Assembly (NCBI RefSeq): GCF_001431595.1
Contig: NZ_LDJO01000024.1
Coordinates: forward strand, 86,228-150,227
Source: Stenotrophomonas acidaminiphila
GTDB taxonomy: Bacteria; Pseudomonadota; Gammaproteobacteria; Xanthomonadales; Xanthomonadaceae
Reading direction: 5' to 3'
DNA length: 64,000 nucleotides
Both the position numbers and the translations under genes were made by a program. The notes under the pieces are model-generated. The model did not search any database and had not been told where the DNA came from. It saw nothing but the letters and a program-made list of their open reading frames with translations. Below, in pieces: positions 29,177-37,583 of this stretch; position 1 is the stretch's first letter, and every line of letters starts with the position of its first letter.

Positions 29177-29665
29177 TTATCCCCCTATCGGCGTGATACC
29201 GCAGGTTTCGATGGCGGCCAGCGCGCCACGCACCGTTCCATGGCCGGGAATCACCACCTCCGGCGCCACCTCGGCCAGCGGCAGCAGGGCGAATGCGCGC
29301 GCGTGCAGGTGGGGGTGCGGCACCTTGAGCTGTGGCAGGTCGATCACCTGCTCCCCGTACAGCAGCAGGTCCAGGTCGAGCGTGCGCGGCCCCCAGCGCT
29401 CGCCGGCCATGCGCACACGGCCGAACGCCTGCTCGGTCGCCAGCAGGCGCTCCAGCAGCACCGGCGCCGCCAGCGTGGTCTCCAGCGCCACCGCGGCATT
29501 GATGAAGTCCGGCTGGTCCGGGTTGCCCCAGGCCGGGGTGCGGTACAGCCGCGAGGCGGCGAGTAGCCGGCACTGCGGCAGCACCGCCAGCGCCTGCACC
29601 GCCGCGCGCACCGTCGCCGGCGCGTCGCCGAGGTTGGCGCCCAGCCCGACGCACGCCATGACCAT
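29177..29665 (-). CDS. folK: 2-amino-4-hydroxy-6-hydroxymethyldihydropteridine diphosphokinase
   Basis: Transfers pyrophosphate from ATP to the pterin precursor of folate. It is 162 residues long. Visible are the N-terminal [32 protein letters not shown], the catalytic [15 protein letters not shown] with the metal-binding D-x-D, and [19 protein letters not shown] 29665 is used; ATG 29659 would be two residues shorter. It starts 5 bases after the pcnB stop. Confidence 0.95.
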   Translation of the reverse strand: MVMACVGLGANLGDAPATVRAAVQALAVLPQCRLLAASRLYRTPAWGNPDQPDFINAAVALETTLAAPVLLERLLATEQAFGRVRMAGERWGPRTLDLDLLLYGEQVIDLPQLKVPHPHLHARAFALLPLAEVAPEVVIPGHGTVRGALAAIETCGITPIGG

Positions 29666-29670
29666 GTGGC

Positions 29671-31002
29671 CTACTCGCCCGCGGCGGCGCTGCTGCGGCG
29701 GCGACGGCGGCGACGGCGCGGCGCCGTCCCCTCTTCGGCAACGCCCTCGGCATGCAGCGAGTCCAGCGCCGACTCCAGTTCGCGCCCGGACTGCTGCTGC
29801 GCCTCGCGCCAGAACGCGATGTCGGCGGCATGTTCGCTGGACGCGGCCTGGCGCAGCACCAGGAAATCGAACGCGGCGCGGAAGCGCGGATGGGTCAGGG
29901 TGCGGAACACGCGCTTGCGCTGGCGCGTGGCGAAGCGCGACTGCAGCAGCCAGATCTCCTGCATCGGCAGCGAGAACCGGCGCGGCAGCGCGATGGTGGT
30001 CAGCTGGTGCAGGGTGACCCGGTCGGCGGCGCGGCGCTGTGCCTCTTCCGGCGCCAGCCCCTGCCGCTGCAGTGCGATCAGGGTGCGGCAGAACGCCGGC
30101 CACAGCAGCAGCGCGAACAGGAAGGCCGGCGACACCGGCTCGTCGTTGGCCACACGCTCGTCGGTGCTGCGCAGCCCCTCGACCACGAAGCGGCGCAAGG
30201 CGCCACTGCGGTTGCTCTTCAGCGCGGCCGCGCTCTCCGGGAACAGGGCCGGCAGCAGGCCATGGCGCTCCAGTCCCTCGAAGCTGGCCACGCCGTGCCC
30301 GGACAGGAACAGCTTGAGTACCTCCTCGAACAGGCGCGCCGGGGCGGCCTCTTCCAGCAGCCCGGCCAGGCGCGGGATCGGCGCGGCGGTGGCCGGCTCG
30401 ATCCCGAACTGGAGCTTGGCCGCCAGGCGTACCGCGCGCAGCATGCGCACCGGGTCCTCGCGGTAGCGCTGCTCGGGGTCGCCGATCAGCTTCATGCGCC
30501 GCGCCAGCACGTCCTCGAAGCCGCCGACGTAGTCGCGCACCGAGAAATCCTCGATGGCGTAATACAGGGCGTTGCAGGTGAAGTCGCGGCGCAGCGCATC
30601 GTCCTCGATGCTGCCATAGACGTTGTCACGCACCAGCATGCCGTTCTCGACCTCGCGGTCGCCGCTGCCGTCGTCGCTGTTGGCGCGGAAGGTGGCGACC
30701 TCGATGATCTCGCGGCCGAACACCACGTGCGCCAGGCGGAAGCGGCGGCCGATCAGCCGGCAGTTGCGGAACAGCTGCTTGATCTGCTCCGGCGTGGCGT
30801 CGGTGGCCACGTCGAAATCCTTGGGCCGCCCCCCCACCAGCAGGTCGCGGACGGCGCCGCCGACCAGGTAGGCACCGAACCCGGCCTCGCGCAGGCGGTA
30901 GAGCACACGCAGCGCGTTGGGACTGACGTCCTTGCGCGAGATGGTGTGCTGGTCGCGCGGGATGACGCGCAGGGTGAACGGCGTTGTAACTGTGGAATTG
31001 AT
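29671..31002 (-). CDS. pcnB: Poly(A) polymerase I
   Basis: Adds poly(A) tails that mark RNA for decay. The nucleotidyltransferase domain shows YLVGGAVRDLLVGGRPKDFDVATDA with the DxD metal site, and RRDFTCNALYY and GDPEQRYREDPVRMLRAVR follow. The C-terminus ends in a run of eight arginines, like the basic tail of E. coli PcnB. Homology begins near LRVIPRDQHTISRKD. The only in-frame ATG (31083) lies inside the -35 box of the likely minus-strand promoter, so I favour the non-canonical ATC 31002 (GGA nine bases upstream); E. coli pcnB is known to start at AUU. TTG 31044 is another option. About 443 residues. Confidence 0.9.
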   Translation of the reverse strand: MNSTVTTPFTLRVIPRDQHTISRKDVSPNALRVLYRLREAGFGAYLVGGAVRDLLVGGRPKDFDVATDATPEQIKQLFRNCRLIGRRFRLAHVVFGREIIEVATFRANSDDGSGDREVENGMLVRDNVYGSIEDDALRRDFTCNALYYAIEDFSVRDYVGGFEDVLARRMKLIGDPEQRYREDPVRMLRAVRLAAKLQFGIEPATAAPIPRLAGLLEEAAPARLFEEVLKLFLSGHGVASFEGLERHGLLPALFPESAAALKSNRSGALRRFVVEGLRSTDERVANDEPVSPAFLFALLLWPAFCRTLIALQRQGLAPEEAQRRAADRVTLHQLTTIALPRRFSLPMQEIWLLQSRFATRQRKRVFRTLTHPRFRAAFDFLVLRQAASSEHAADIAFWREAQQQSGRELESALDSLHAEGVAEEGTAPRRRRRRRRSSAAAGE

Positions 31003-31030
31003 GTTGGCGATTCCGGTTGGGGTTGCAGGG

Positions 31031-31059
31031 TTGCCTGACGGCAAACAGGTGCATATACT
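31031..31059 (+). promoter_or_regulatory. Promoter of tRNA-Glu
   Basis: TTGCCT (31031-31036), a 17-base spacer and TATACT (31054-31059), about 27 bases before the tRNA. This is a very good sigma-70 match. It overlaps the divergent pcnB promoter candidate. Confidence 0.7.
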
Positions 31060-31083
31060 AGCGCGCTCGCCGGACGCGACCAA
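31055..31083 (-). promoter_or_regulatory. Candidate pcnB promoter overlapping the tRNA-Glu promoter
   Basis: On the minus strand TTGGTC (31083-31078), 17 bases, then TAGTAT (31060-31055). The two divergent -10 boxes occupy the same bases, so the promoters should compete. A transcript from here would start near 31048 and exclude the ATG at 31083. Confidence 0.45.
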
Positions 31084-31085
31084 AC

Positions 31086-31160
31086 GCTCCCTTCGTCTAG
31101 TGGTTAGGACGTGGCCCTCTCAAGGCTAAAACAGGGGTTCGAGTCCCCTAGGGAGCGCCA
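31086..31160 (+). tRNA. tRNA-Glu(CUC)
   Basis: Acceptor stem GCTCCCT/AGGGAGC, D-arm CGTCTAGTGGTTAGGACG, anticodon loop CTCTCAA with anticodon CTC, T-arm AGGGGTTCGAGTCCCCT, discriminator G and encoded CCA. It reads GAG codons. Confidence 0.95.
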
Positions 31161-31183
31161 ACTCCGTCCGCGAAATCAAGAAG

Positions 31184-31205
31184 CCCCGCCTGTGCGGGGT
31201 TTTTT
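31184..31205 (+). terminator. Rho-independent terminator after tRNA-Glu
   Basis: CCCCGC-CTGT-GCGGGG followed by TTTTTT (31200-31205). The structure is textbook, 24 bases past the tRNA. The rest of the gap to 31396 holds no gene; a TAGAAT at 31365-31370 could be the -10 element of fdxA. Confidence 0.88.
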
Positions 31206-31396
31206 GTTGCCCGCGCCACGGCCGGCCGCAAGGACGACCGCCACCGGCTTCGGCCGCGACGCCGCGCCATCGCCCTGCCGTGCCGGCGCCACCGCGGCCC
31301 GCCCCATGCGCGCCGGCAGGCATCGCGAATGAAAATGGTCCCGCCCAGCGCGTGCATCCTGCTCTAGAATTACCGGGTTCAACGCCGGACCCCGTC

Positions 31397-31720
31397 ATGC
31401 CCTTTGTCGTCACCGAAAACTGCATCAAGTGCAAACACACCGATTGCGTCGAAGTCTGCCCCGTGGACTGCTTCCATGAAGGCCCCAACTTCCTGGTGAT
31501 CGACCCGGACGAGTGCATCGACTGCACCCTGTGCGAGCCGGAATGCCCGGTCAGCGCCATCTATCCGGAAGACGACGTGCCCGGGGGCCAGGAAGGCTTT
31601 GTCGCGCTGAATGCCGAACTGGCCAAGGTCTGGCCGGTGTTGACGGTGCGCAAGGATCCGCCGGCCGATGCCGCCGAATGGGATGGCAAGCCGGACAAGC
31701 TCAAGCTGCTGGAACGCTGA
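31397..31720 (+). CDS. fdxA: 7Fe ferredoxin (3Fe-4S/4Fe-4S)
   Basis: A 107-residue cytoplasmic electron carrier. The N-terminal cluster region reads [20 protein letters not shown] and the second is [18 protein letters not shown], matching the FdxA type with one 3Fe-4S and one 4Fe-4S cluster. The C-terminal tail DKLKLLER is typical. ATG 31397 starts MPFVVTENC, as in the family. Confidence 0.95.
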   Translation: MPFVVTENCIKCKHTDCVEVCPVDCFHEGPNFLVIDPDECIDCTLCEPECPVSAIYPEDDVPGGQEGFVALNAELAKVWPVLTVRKDPPADAAEWDGKPDKLKLLER

Positions 31721-31741
31721 GCCGGCAACAGGCCACGCGGG

Positions 31742-31765
31742 AAAGGGCGCCATCGGCGCCCTTTT
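31742..31765 (+). terminator. Terminator after fdxA
   Basis: AAAGGGCGCC-ATC-GGCGCCCTTT is a perfect 10-bp stem running into TTTT, 21 bases past the fdxA stop. Confidence 0.8.
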
Positions 31766-31815
31766 CGTTTCCCGCGCCCGGTCGCCGGTGATGCCCGGCC
31801 CGGGAAGCACCACTG

Positions 31816-31839
31816 CCCATGGCGGCACGCCGCCATGGG
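31816..31839 (-). terminator. Palindromic hairpin after bamC
   Basis: CCCATGGCGGC-AC-GCCGCCATGGG is a near-perfect 24-base palindrome, 15 bases past the bamC stop on the minus strand. It has no T-run, so it may be a terminator or an mRNA end-stabiliser. Confidence 0.5.
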
Positions 31840-31854
31840 TCGCGGCGGCGGCGC

Positions 31855-32364
31855 TTACGGCGCCAGCTTGGCCTTCAGCGCGCCGAGCAGCTTGACCGCC
31901 GCCGGGTCGGTGGCCGGCAGGCCACGCGGATCGACCGCCGACACGTAGGTGCCGGCATCGACGCCAACCACGCGCACCAGGAAGTTGCTGCCTTCATAGG
32001 CCACGTCGTACGAGCCCAGCAGCTGCGCGCGGCTGGCGATGGTCACCCCGTCGACCGTGGCCAGCGCGTCGCCGACCTTGCCGAACACCTCGTCGCGGCT
32101 GCCGCTGACGGTGAAGCCGCCCTGCGCCGGCTGGGCCGCGGCGGGCTGGGCCGGACGCGCGGCGGATGCCAGCGCCGGCACCTGCGATGCACCGGCGGTG
32201 TTGGGCAGGGTCAGGTCCGGCGGCACTTCGAGCGGACGCATTTCCGGCGCCAGCGCGTAGTCGCCGCGCGCGCCACGCTTGAAGCAGCCGGTCGCGGTGA
32301 CGGTGGTGGCGATGGCCAGCAGGGCCAACGAAAGTGCGCGGACAGCGGAACGGGAATGACGCAT
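31855..32364 (-). CDS. bamC: BamC-like outer-membrane assembly lipoprotein, short form
   Basis: A 169-residue lipoprotein (lipobox ATGC, Cys27) directly downstream of dapA, the same neighbour as E. coli bamC. After the lipid anchor it keeps the extended BamC segment that lies on BamD (GDYALAPEMRPLEVPPDLTLP). A linker then leads to one small domain (FTVSGSRDEVFGKVGDALATVDGVTIAS...NFLVRVVGVDAGTYVSAVD). E. coli BamC has about 344 residues with two helix-grip domains, so this protein has room for only one. It should act in the BAM complex that inserts beta-barrel proteins. Confidence 0.72.
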   Translation of the reverse strand: MRHSRSAVRALSLALLAIATTVTATGCFKRGARGDYALAPEMRPLEVPPDLTLPNTAGASQVPALASAARPAQPAAAQPAQGGFTVSGSRDEVFGKVGDALATVDGVTIASRAQLLGSYDVAYEGSNFLVRVVGVDAGTYVSAVDPRGLPATDPAAVKLLGALKAKLAP

Positions 32365-32395
32365 GGTGGATCTCCAGGTTCTGGCCACTGCAGGT

Positions 32396-33289
32396 TCAGT
32401 GGCTGGATAGTTCTTCAAGTGCGCCCACGTCGGCCGCCAGGTGGTCGGCGGCGGCGTGGTGCGGAGCGGAAAGGGGCAACAGCGGCAGGCGCAGTCCATG
32501 GCCGATGCCCAGGCGCTGCAGCAATGCCTTGACCGGGATCGGGTTGGACTCGAGGGTGAAGAAATCGTGGTAGGGCTGCAAGCGTGCGTCCCAGGCTTCG
32601 GCGGCGGCATGGTTGCCGGCGCGCGCCAGGTCGCACAGGGTACGGAAGGCGCCCGGCAGGACGTTGGAGCCGACCGAAACCAGCCCGTCGGCACCGGCCA
32701 GGAGCGTACGCGCGGCGCTGGCGTCGTCGCCACCGAGGATGGCAAAGCCATCGCCGCGCAGCGCCAGCAGCGCCTTCATGCGGGTCATGTCGCTGACCGC
32801 CTCCTTGATGCCGACGATCCGCGGGTGCGCCGCCAGTTGCGCCACGGTGTCGGGCAACAGGTCGCAGCCGGTGCGGCCGGGCACGTTGTACAGCACCACC
32901 GGCAGCCCGCCCTGCTCGGCCACGGCCAGGTAATGCTGGCGCAGGCCTTCCTGGGTCGGGCGTACATAGGGCGGAGTCACCACCAGCGCATGGGTGGCGC
33001 CGTTGCGCGCGGCGCGGCGGGTCGCCTCGATGGTCCGGGCGGTACCGGAATGGCCGGTCCCGGCCAGCACCGGCATGCGGCCACCGAGGGCCTCCACGGC
33101 GGTGCGCAGCAGGGTGTCGTATTCGGCCTCGGACAGGGTTGCCGCCTCGCCGGTGGACCCGGCCACCACGACGCCCTGCGCACCGCCGGCCACCTGCCGC
33201 GCCAGCAGGCGCCGCCAACCCTCGCCATCGAGCGCGCCGTCGGCAAGGAAAGGCGTCGCCAGGGCGGTGATGAGGCCGGAAATGGACAA
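32396..33289 (-). CDS. dapA: 4-hydroxy-tetrahydrodipicolinate synthase
   Basis: Condenses pyruvate with aspartate semialdehyde on the way to lysine and diaminopimelate. It is 297 residues long. The Schiff-base Lys162 is in IVGIKEAV; Tyr134 and Arg139 lie in [12 protein letters not shown], and [10 protein letters not shown] forms the active-site loop. The conserved N-terminus starts at a TTG codon (33289) with only a weak ribosome-binding site. bamC follows 31 bases downstream. Confidence 0.96.
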   Translation of the reverse strand: MSISGLITALATPFLADGALDGEGWRRLLARQVAGGAQGVVVAGSTGEAATLSEAEYDTLLRTAVEALGGRMPVLAGTGHSGTARTIEATRRAARNGATHALVVTPPYVRPTQEGLRQHYLAVAEQGGLPVVLYNVPGRTGCDLLPDTVAQLAAHPRIVGIKEAVSDMTRMKALLALRGDGFAILGGDDASAARTLLAGADGLVSVGSNVLPGAFRTLCDLARAGNHAAAEAWDARLQPYHDFFTLESNPIPVKALLQRLGIGHGLRLPLLPLSAPHHAAADHLAADVGALEELSSH

Positions 33290-33357
33290 GGGAAACGCCG
33301 TTCTTCGAGGGGGCTGGGAATCCCGCCTGGCGGCGGGTTCGTGACCGGGGGCATGTT

Positions 33358-33389
33358 ACTTGCCGGTCGAAAGCACGGGCAAGTATGCT
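33358..33389 (+). promoter_or_regulatory. gcvR promoter with overlapping inverted repeat
   Basis: TTGCCG (33360-33365), 18 bases, TATGCT (33384-33389) make a good sigma-70 promoter about 60 bases before gcvR. An inverted repeat ACTTGCC (33358-33364) / GGCAAGT (33378-33384) spans the promoter, covering the -35 box and touching the -10. This is a likely operator between divergent dapA and gcvR. Confidence 0.45.
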
Positions 33390-33451
33390 GGGTGCCAGCG
33401 AACGTGCCCGCGCCGGCGCCGTTCAGACTCACAGAGCATCCCGGAACCACC

Positions 33452-34012
33452 TTGACCAACAGCACCCCGCGGCCGCAGCCGACCGAAAACCACCTCCTGA
33501 TCAACGCCTACACGACGCATCCGGAGTCCCCCCTGCTGTCCGTCACCCGCCGCATCGCCGACAGCGGCTGCAACCTGGTCGATGCACGGCTGTCCACGGT
33601 GGGGCGCGATGTCTCGGTCACCACGCTGGCCACCGGTTCGTGGGACGCGGTGGCCAAGCTCGAGGCGATGCTGACCCGGCTGGAGCGCGAGGAAGGCCTG
33701 AAGCTGGTGTGGTACCGCACCGCCGCCAAGCAGGCCCAGTCCAACCTGCTGCCCTACATCGTGGAAGTGATCGCCGCGGACAAGCCCGGCATCCTGTTCC
33801 AGCTGGCCGACTTCTTCGACCGCCAGGGCATCACCATCGAGAACCTGCAGAGCACCCGCTACCAGGCCATGCAGACCGGCGCGGAGATGTTCTCGGCGCA
33901 GATCACCATCGGCGTGCCGGCCAACATGCACATCGCCGCCCTGCGCGACGATTTCCTCGAGTTCTGCGACCACCTCAACCTGGACGCCATCATGGACCCG
34001 ATGAAGTTCTGA
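33452..34012 (+). CDS. gcvR: GcvR-like ACT-domain regulator
   Basis: A 186-residue protein of two ACT domains (about 15-90 and 100-185): HLLINAYTTHPESPLLSVTRRIADSGCNLVDARLSTVG and IVEVIAADKPGILFQLADFFDRQGITIENLQSTRY. In E. coli GcvR binds glycine and holds GcvA in the repressing state for the glycine cleavage genes. The E. coli gene order gcvR-bcp is kept here, which supports the call. Homology requires the TTG start at 33452. No DNA-binding domain is present, as expected. Confidence 0.85.
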   Translation: MTNSTPRPQPTENHLLINAYTTHPESPLLSVTRRIADSGCNLVDARLSTVGRDVSVTTLATGSWDAVAKLEAMLTRLEREEGLKLVWYRTAAKQAQSNLLPYIVEVIAADKPGILFQLADFFDRQGITIENLQSTRYQAMQTGAEMFSAQITIGVPANMHIAALRDDFLEFCDHLNLDAIMDPMKF

Positions 34013-34090
34013 ACATTCGCGCGTCCGTCACGGGCGGGCGGCGTTTCATGTAGCTGCAATGGAAGTACCCCAGGCTCCGGAAAGGATCTG

Positions 34091-34570
34091 ATGAACATCG
34101 GCGATACCCTGGACCGCACCACCCTCGAGCTGCCGCTGGCCTTGTCCGGCGGCGCCACCACCACCCTCGCCGCGCAGGCCGGCCACTGGCTGGTGCTCTA
34201 CTTCTACCCGAAGGACAGCACCCCCGGCTGCACCACCGAAGGCATCGACTTCAACGCCCTGCTGCCGCAGTTCAAGCGGGCCGGCGCCGTGGTGTTCGGG
34301 GTCTCGCGCGACTCGGTCAGGTCGCACGACAACTTCTGCGCCAAGCAGGGCTTCGGGTTCCCGCTGGTCAGCGATGCCGACGAGGCGTTGTGCACGGCCT
34401 TCGACGTGATCCGCATGAAGAACATGTACGGCAAGCAGGTGCGCGGCATCGAGCGCAGCACCTTCCTGGTCTCGCCCGACGGCACCCTGGTGCAGGCCTG
34501 GCGCAAGGTCAAGGTCGCCGGCCATGCCCAGGCCGTGCTCGACGCCCTGAAGGCCGCCCGGTCCAAGTGA
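34091..34570 (+). CDS. bcp: Thioredoxin-dependent thiol peroxidase (Bcp/PrxQ)
   Basis: A 159-residue peroxiredoxin that reduces hydrogen peroxide and organic hydroperoxides. The peroxidatic Cys47 lies in YPKDSTPGCTTE. A Cys in SHDNFCAKQ and another in EALCTAF are further along, but the usual Cys five residues after the first is Gly-Ile-Asp here, so the resolving Cys must be elsewhere or supplied by a partner. AAAGGA supports ATG 34091. It lies 78 bases after gcvR. Confidence 0.92.
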   Translation: MNIGDTLDRTTLELPLALSGGATTTLAAQAGHWLVLYFYPKDSTPGCTTEGIDFNALLPQFKRAGAVVFGVSRDSVRSHDNFCAKQGFGFPLVSDADEALCTAFDVIRMKNMYGKQVRGIERSTFLVSPDGTLVQAWRKVKVAGHAQAVLDALKAARSK

Positions 34571-34651
34571 GTCCCATCGCCCACCTCGTCCGCCGCGCCC
34601 CTGCCCCGCAGGTCGTGGCGGTTTTTCCCTGCCCGTAACCAGGAATCGACG

Positions 34652-36052
34652 ATGACCCGAGGCAAGCGCATCTACGTGCTGGATACCAACGTGCTGATGC
34701 ACGATCCGACCGCGCTGTTCAAATTCGAGGAGCACGACGTCTACCTGCCGATGCAGGTGATCGAGGAACTGGACAACGGCAAGAAGGGCACCTCCGAGGC
34801 CAGCCGCAACGCGCGCCAGGTCAGCCGCTTCCTCAACGAGCTGATCGAGGCCTCCGGCATCGGCGGCATCGCCAAGGGCGTCCCGCTGGTGCTGCCGCAG
34901 GGACTGCAGTTGCGCGGCGCGCGCAGCGCCGGCCACCTGTACTTCCAGACCAGCCATTTCGAGGCCGGCAAGAGCTTCGGCGCGGTGATCCCGGACAACG
35001 CGATCCTCGGTGCGATCCTCGCGCTGAAGGAACAGACCCCGGACGTGCCGGTGGTGTTCGTCTCCAAGGACATCAACCTGCGGATCAAGGCGGCCATCGC
35101 CGGCATCGATTCGGAGGACTACGAGAACGACCGCGCGCTGGACGACTTCAGCCTGTTGTACACCGGCGCCTCGGCCCTGCCCGAGGATTTCTGGAAGAAG
35201 CATTCGGGCGACCTGCGCAGCTGGAGCGACAAGGGCCGCACCAGCTACGAGATCCGCGCCACCGACGACGAACAGTGGTTCCCCAACCAGTACGTCTACC
35301 TGCCGGGCGATGACGAGGTCGAACTCAAGGTCGCCAAGGTCGAGGCCGACGGCCGCATCACCCTGACCCTGGTGGATGACTTCCGCCACGGCGCGCATTC
35401 GGTGTGGGGCATCACCGCACGCAACCGCGAGCAGAATTTCGCGCTCAACGCGCTGATGGACCCGGAAATCGACTTCGTCACCCTGCTCGGCACCGCCGGC
35501 ACCGGCAAGACCCTGCTGGCGCTGGCCGCCGGCCTGGCGCAGACCATGGATACCCAGCGCTACCGGGAAATCATCATGACCCGCGCCACGGTCAGCGTCG
35601 GCGAGGACATCGGCTTCCTGCCCGGCACCGAGGAAGAGAAGATGACGCCGTGGATGGGCGCGCTCACCGACAACCTGGAAGTGCTCACCCACAACCAGGA
35701 AGGCGGCGCCTGGGGCCGTGCGGCCACCAACGACCTGCTCGCCTCGCGCATCAAGATCCGCTCGCTGAACTTCATGCGCGGGCGCACCTTCCTGTCGCGC
35801 TACCTGATCCTGGACGAGGCGCAGAACCTCACCCCGAAGCAGATGAAGACGCTGATCACCCGCGCCGGCCCGGGCACCAAGATCGTCTGCCTGGGCAACG
35901 TCGAGCAGATCGATACGCCCTACCTGACCGAGACCACCTCGGGCCTGACCTACGCCGTGGACCGCTTCAAGAACTGGCCGCACAGCGCGCACATCACCCT
36001 GCGCCGGGGCGAACGCTCGCGGCTGGCCGACTACGCATCCGAAGTACTGTGA
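34652..36052 (+). CDS. phoH: PIN-PhoH fusion ATPase (PhoH2 type)
   Basis: A 466-residue protein with an N-terminal PIN RNase domain (about 1-160; VLDTNVLMHDPTAL, EELDNGKKG, with acidic metal ligands). A C-terminal PhoH ATPase/helicase domain (about 250-466) has Walker A GTAGTGKTLLALAAG, Walker B YLILDEAQNLTPKQMK and the arginine-rich end. PhoH2 proteins are sequence-specific RNA helicase-RNases, sometimes paired with an antitoxin. No antitoxin-like small gene sits just upstream; it follows bcp after 81 bases. The cellular target is unknown. Confidence 0.9.
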   Translation: MTRGKRIYVLDTNVLMHDPTALFKFEEHDVYLPMQVIEELDNGKKGTSEASRNARQVSRFLNELIEASGIGGIAKGVPLVLPQGLQLRGARSAGHLYFQTSHFEAGKSFGAVIPDNAILGAILALKEQTPDVPVVFVSKDINLRIKAAIAGIDSEDYENDRALDDFSLLYTGASALPEDFWKKHSGDLRSWSDKGRTSYEIRATDDEQWFPNQYVYLPGDDEVELKVAKVEADGRITLTLVDDFRHGAHSVWGITARNREQNFALNALMDPEIDFVTLLGTAGTGKTLLALAAGLAQTMDTQRYREIIMTRATVSVGEDIGFLPGTEEEKMTPWMGALTDNLEVLTHNQEGGAWGRAATNDLLASRIKIRSLNFMRGRTFLSRYLILDEAQNLTPKQMKTLITRAGPGTKIVCLGNVEQIDTPYLTETTSGLTYAVDRFKNWPHSAHITLRRGERSRLADYASEVL

Positions 36053-36088
36053 CCTCGCCGACGCCACGCCCATCCCTCCCGACCGCCC

Positions 36089-36325
36089 ATGCCCATGACC
36101 GCTCCCGAACTGGAATGCTGCAAATGCCACGCCCCGATGCACCCCGGCTACCTGCTGGAGGAAGGCCATGCCAACGAACGCTCGATCACGGCCTGGGTCG
36201 AAGGCCAGCCGCAGAAATCGTTCTGGATGGGCCTGAAGACGCCGCGTGAGAAACTGGCCACGCGCACCTACCGCTGCACGGGCTGTGGTTACCTTGAGAG
36301 CTACGCCCCCGCCCCCGCCGCCTGA
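36089..36325 (+). CDS. Small zinc-ribbon protein
   Basis: A 78-residue protein with two Cys pairs that can hold one zinc: CCKC near residues 10-13 and CTGC at 63-66 in TYRCTGCGYLESYA. The spaced pairs resemble the DUF/zinc-ribbon proteins that bind RNA or act as adaptors, but I cannot name a function. The start is ATG 36089 or ATG 36095; both keep the first Cys. It lies between phoH and a lipoprotein gene. Confidence 0.7.
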   Translation: MPMTAPELECCKCHAPMHPGYLLEEGHANERSITAWVEGQPQKSFWMGLKTPREKLATRTYRCTGCGYLESYAPAPAA

Positions 36326-36353
36326 AGCCCGCCATGCACTGCCCGGAGTCGCC

Positions 36354-36848
36354 GTGAAAGCCGCCCATTCCCTGCCCCTGCTCGCCACCTGCCTGCTCGC
36401 GCTGGCCGCCTGCACGCCGGCCAACGTGAAGCCCGGCGCGTCCGTACCAACGGCGATCAAGGCCGGGCAGTCGTGGGTGGTCACGCGCCCGATCGTCGCC
36501 GCGCAGGTGCTCGACACCTGCTCGCGCGACAGCCCGGCCAGGCAACCCGACGGCATCAGCGGCTACTGGGCGCCCAGCCGTGCGCAGATCGACGCGCTGG
36601 AAAGCCGCCTGCAGCAACTGCAGCCCACCATCGCCGAGCCCACCCGCTCGGGCCGCCAGTACGTGGGCTTCATCGCCGGCGGCCGGCAGCTGATCTACAT
36701 CAACGCCTTCACCCTGCCGGACCACGACAAGACCAACCCGGCGCGCGAAGCGGTGCGCGTCTGCGACGGCGGCGCCGCCTTCTGGGGCGCGGTGTACGAC
36801 CCGCAGACCGGCAGCTTCTCCGGGATCGCCACCAACGGCGGCTTCTGA
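36354..36848 (+). CDS. Putative lipoprotein of unknown function
   Basis: A 164-residue exported protein with a GTG start (CGGAG upstream). The signal peptide ends in lipobox LAAC (VKAAHSLPLLATCLLALAAC). The mature part contains DTCSRDSPAR, a helix AQIDALESRLQQLQPTI, then GRQYVGFIAGGRQLIYINAF and VRVCDGGAAFWGAVYDPQTGSFSGIATNG. The two Cys could form a disulfide. I do not recognise a named family; it should sit in the periplasm attached to a membrane. Confidence 0.65.
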   Translation: MKAAHSLPLLATCLLALAACTPANVKPGASVPTAIKAGQSWVVTRPIVAAQVLDTCSRDSPARQPDGISGYWAPSRAQIDALESRLQQLQPTIAEPTRSGRQYVGFIAGGRQLIYINAFTLPDHDKTNPAREAVRVCDGGAAFWGAVYDPQTGSFSGIATNGGF

Positions 36849-36873
36849 GCGGGCCGGCCGTACCGTCAACGCC

Positions 36874-37548
36874 ATGGGCATACAGCTCCCCCGTTGGGTA
36901 TGGATCGGCGCGATCGCGCTGTCCTGCGTGGCCGGCATGGTCAACGTGGTCGGCTTCCTCGGCTTCGAACACCAGGCGGTCAGCCACCTCACCGGCACCA
37001 CCAGCCAGCTCGGCATGGCGCTGGTGCAGCACGACTGGCGCAGCGTCGCGCACCTGTGGGGGATGCTGATCGCGTTCTCGCTGGGAGCGATGCTGAGCGG
37101 GCTCATCGTGCAGGACGGCACGTTGCGCCTGGGCCGTCGCTACGGCGTGGTGCTGACCATCGAATCGCTGTTGCTGCTGGTGGCGATCCCGCTGTTCAAG
37201 CAGCAGCAGATCTGGGGCGCGCTGGCCGCGGCCATGGCCTGCGGCCTGCAGAACGCCATGGTCACCACCTTCAGCGGCGCGGTGGTGCGCACCACCCATC
37301 TCAGCGGCATGTTCACCGACCTGGGCATCGGCCTGGGCCACCTGCTGCGCGGGCTGCCGCTGCAGATGCGACGGCTGACACTGAGCGGGCTGATCATCAG
37401 CGGCTTCCTGGCCGGCGGCGTCATCGGTGCCTGGCTGTTCCAGCGCTACGGCTACGACGCGCTGCTCGCACCGGCGCTGCTGACCGGTTGCACCGGTGCC
37501 ACCTACATCATCTACCGGCTGTCCCAGCGCCTGTACACCGCCCCCTGA
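36874..37548 (+). CDS. YoaK-like membrane protein (DUF1275)
   Basis: A 224-residue inner-membrane protein with about six hydrophobic helices. Family marks are [26 protein letters not shown] and [29 protein letters not shown] (the H-x-S/T-G-x-x-T/S pattern repeated in both halves). Function is unknown; transport or signalling is possible. It starts 25 bases after the lipoprotein gene. Confidence 0.85.
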   Translation: MGIQLPRWVWIGAIALSCVAGMVNVVGFLGFEHQAVSHLTGTTSQLGMALVQHDWRSVAHLWGMLIAFSLGAMLSGLIVQDGTLRLGRRYGVVLTIESLLLLVAIPLFKQQQIWGALAAAMACGLQNAMVTTFSGAVVRTTHLSGMFTDLGIGLGHLLRGLPLQMRRLTLSGLIISGFLAGGVIGAWLFQRYGYDALLAPALLTGCTGATYIIYRLSQRLYTAP

Positions 37549-37583
37549 CGGCAGCAGCAGGCCAAACACGGCACAATCGTGCC

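Noticed and set aside
31081..31083. ATG start for pcnB at 31083
   Set aside because: It lies in the -35 box of the likely pcnB promoter and 3 bases from the divergent tRNA; the 27 residues before ATC 31002 show no homology.
34590..34626. Terminator between bcp and phoH
   Set aside because: Only five base pairs (CCGCC/GGCGG) with a 22-base loop before TTTTT; too weak to call.
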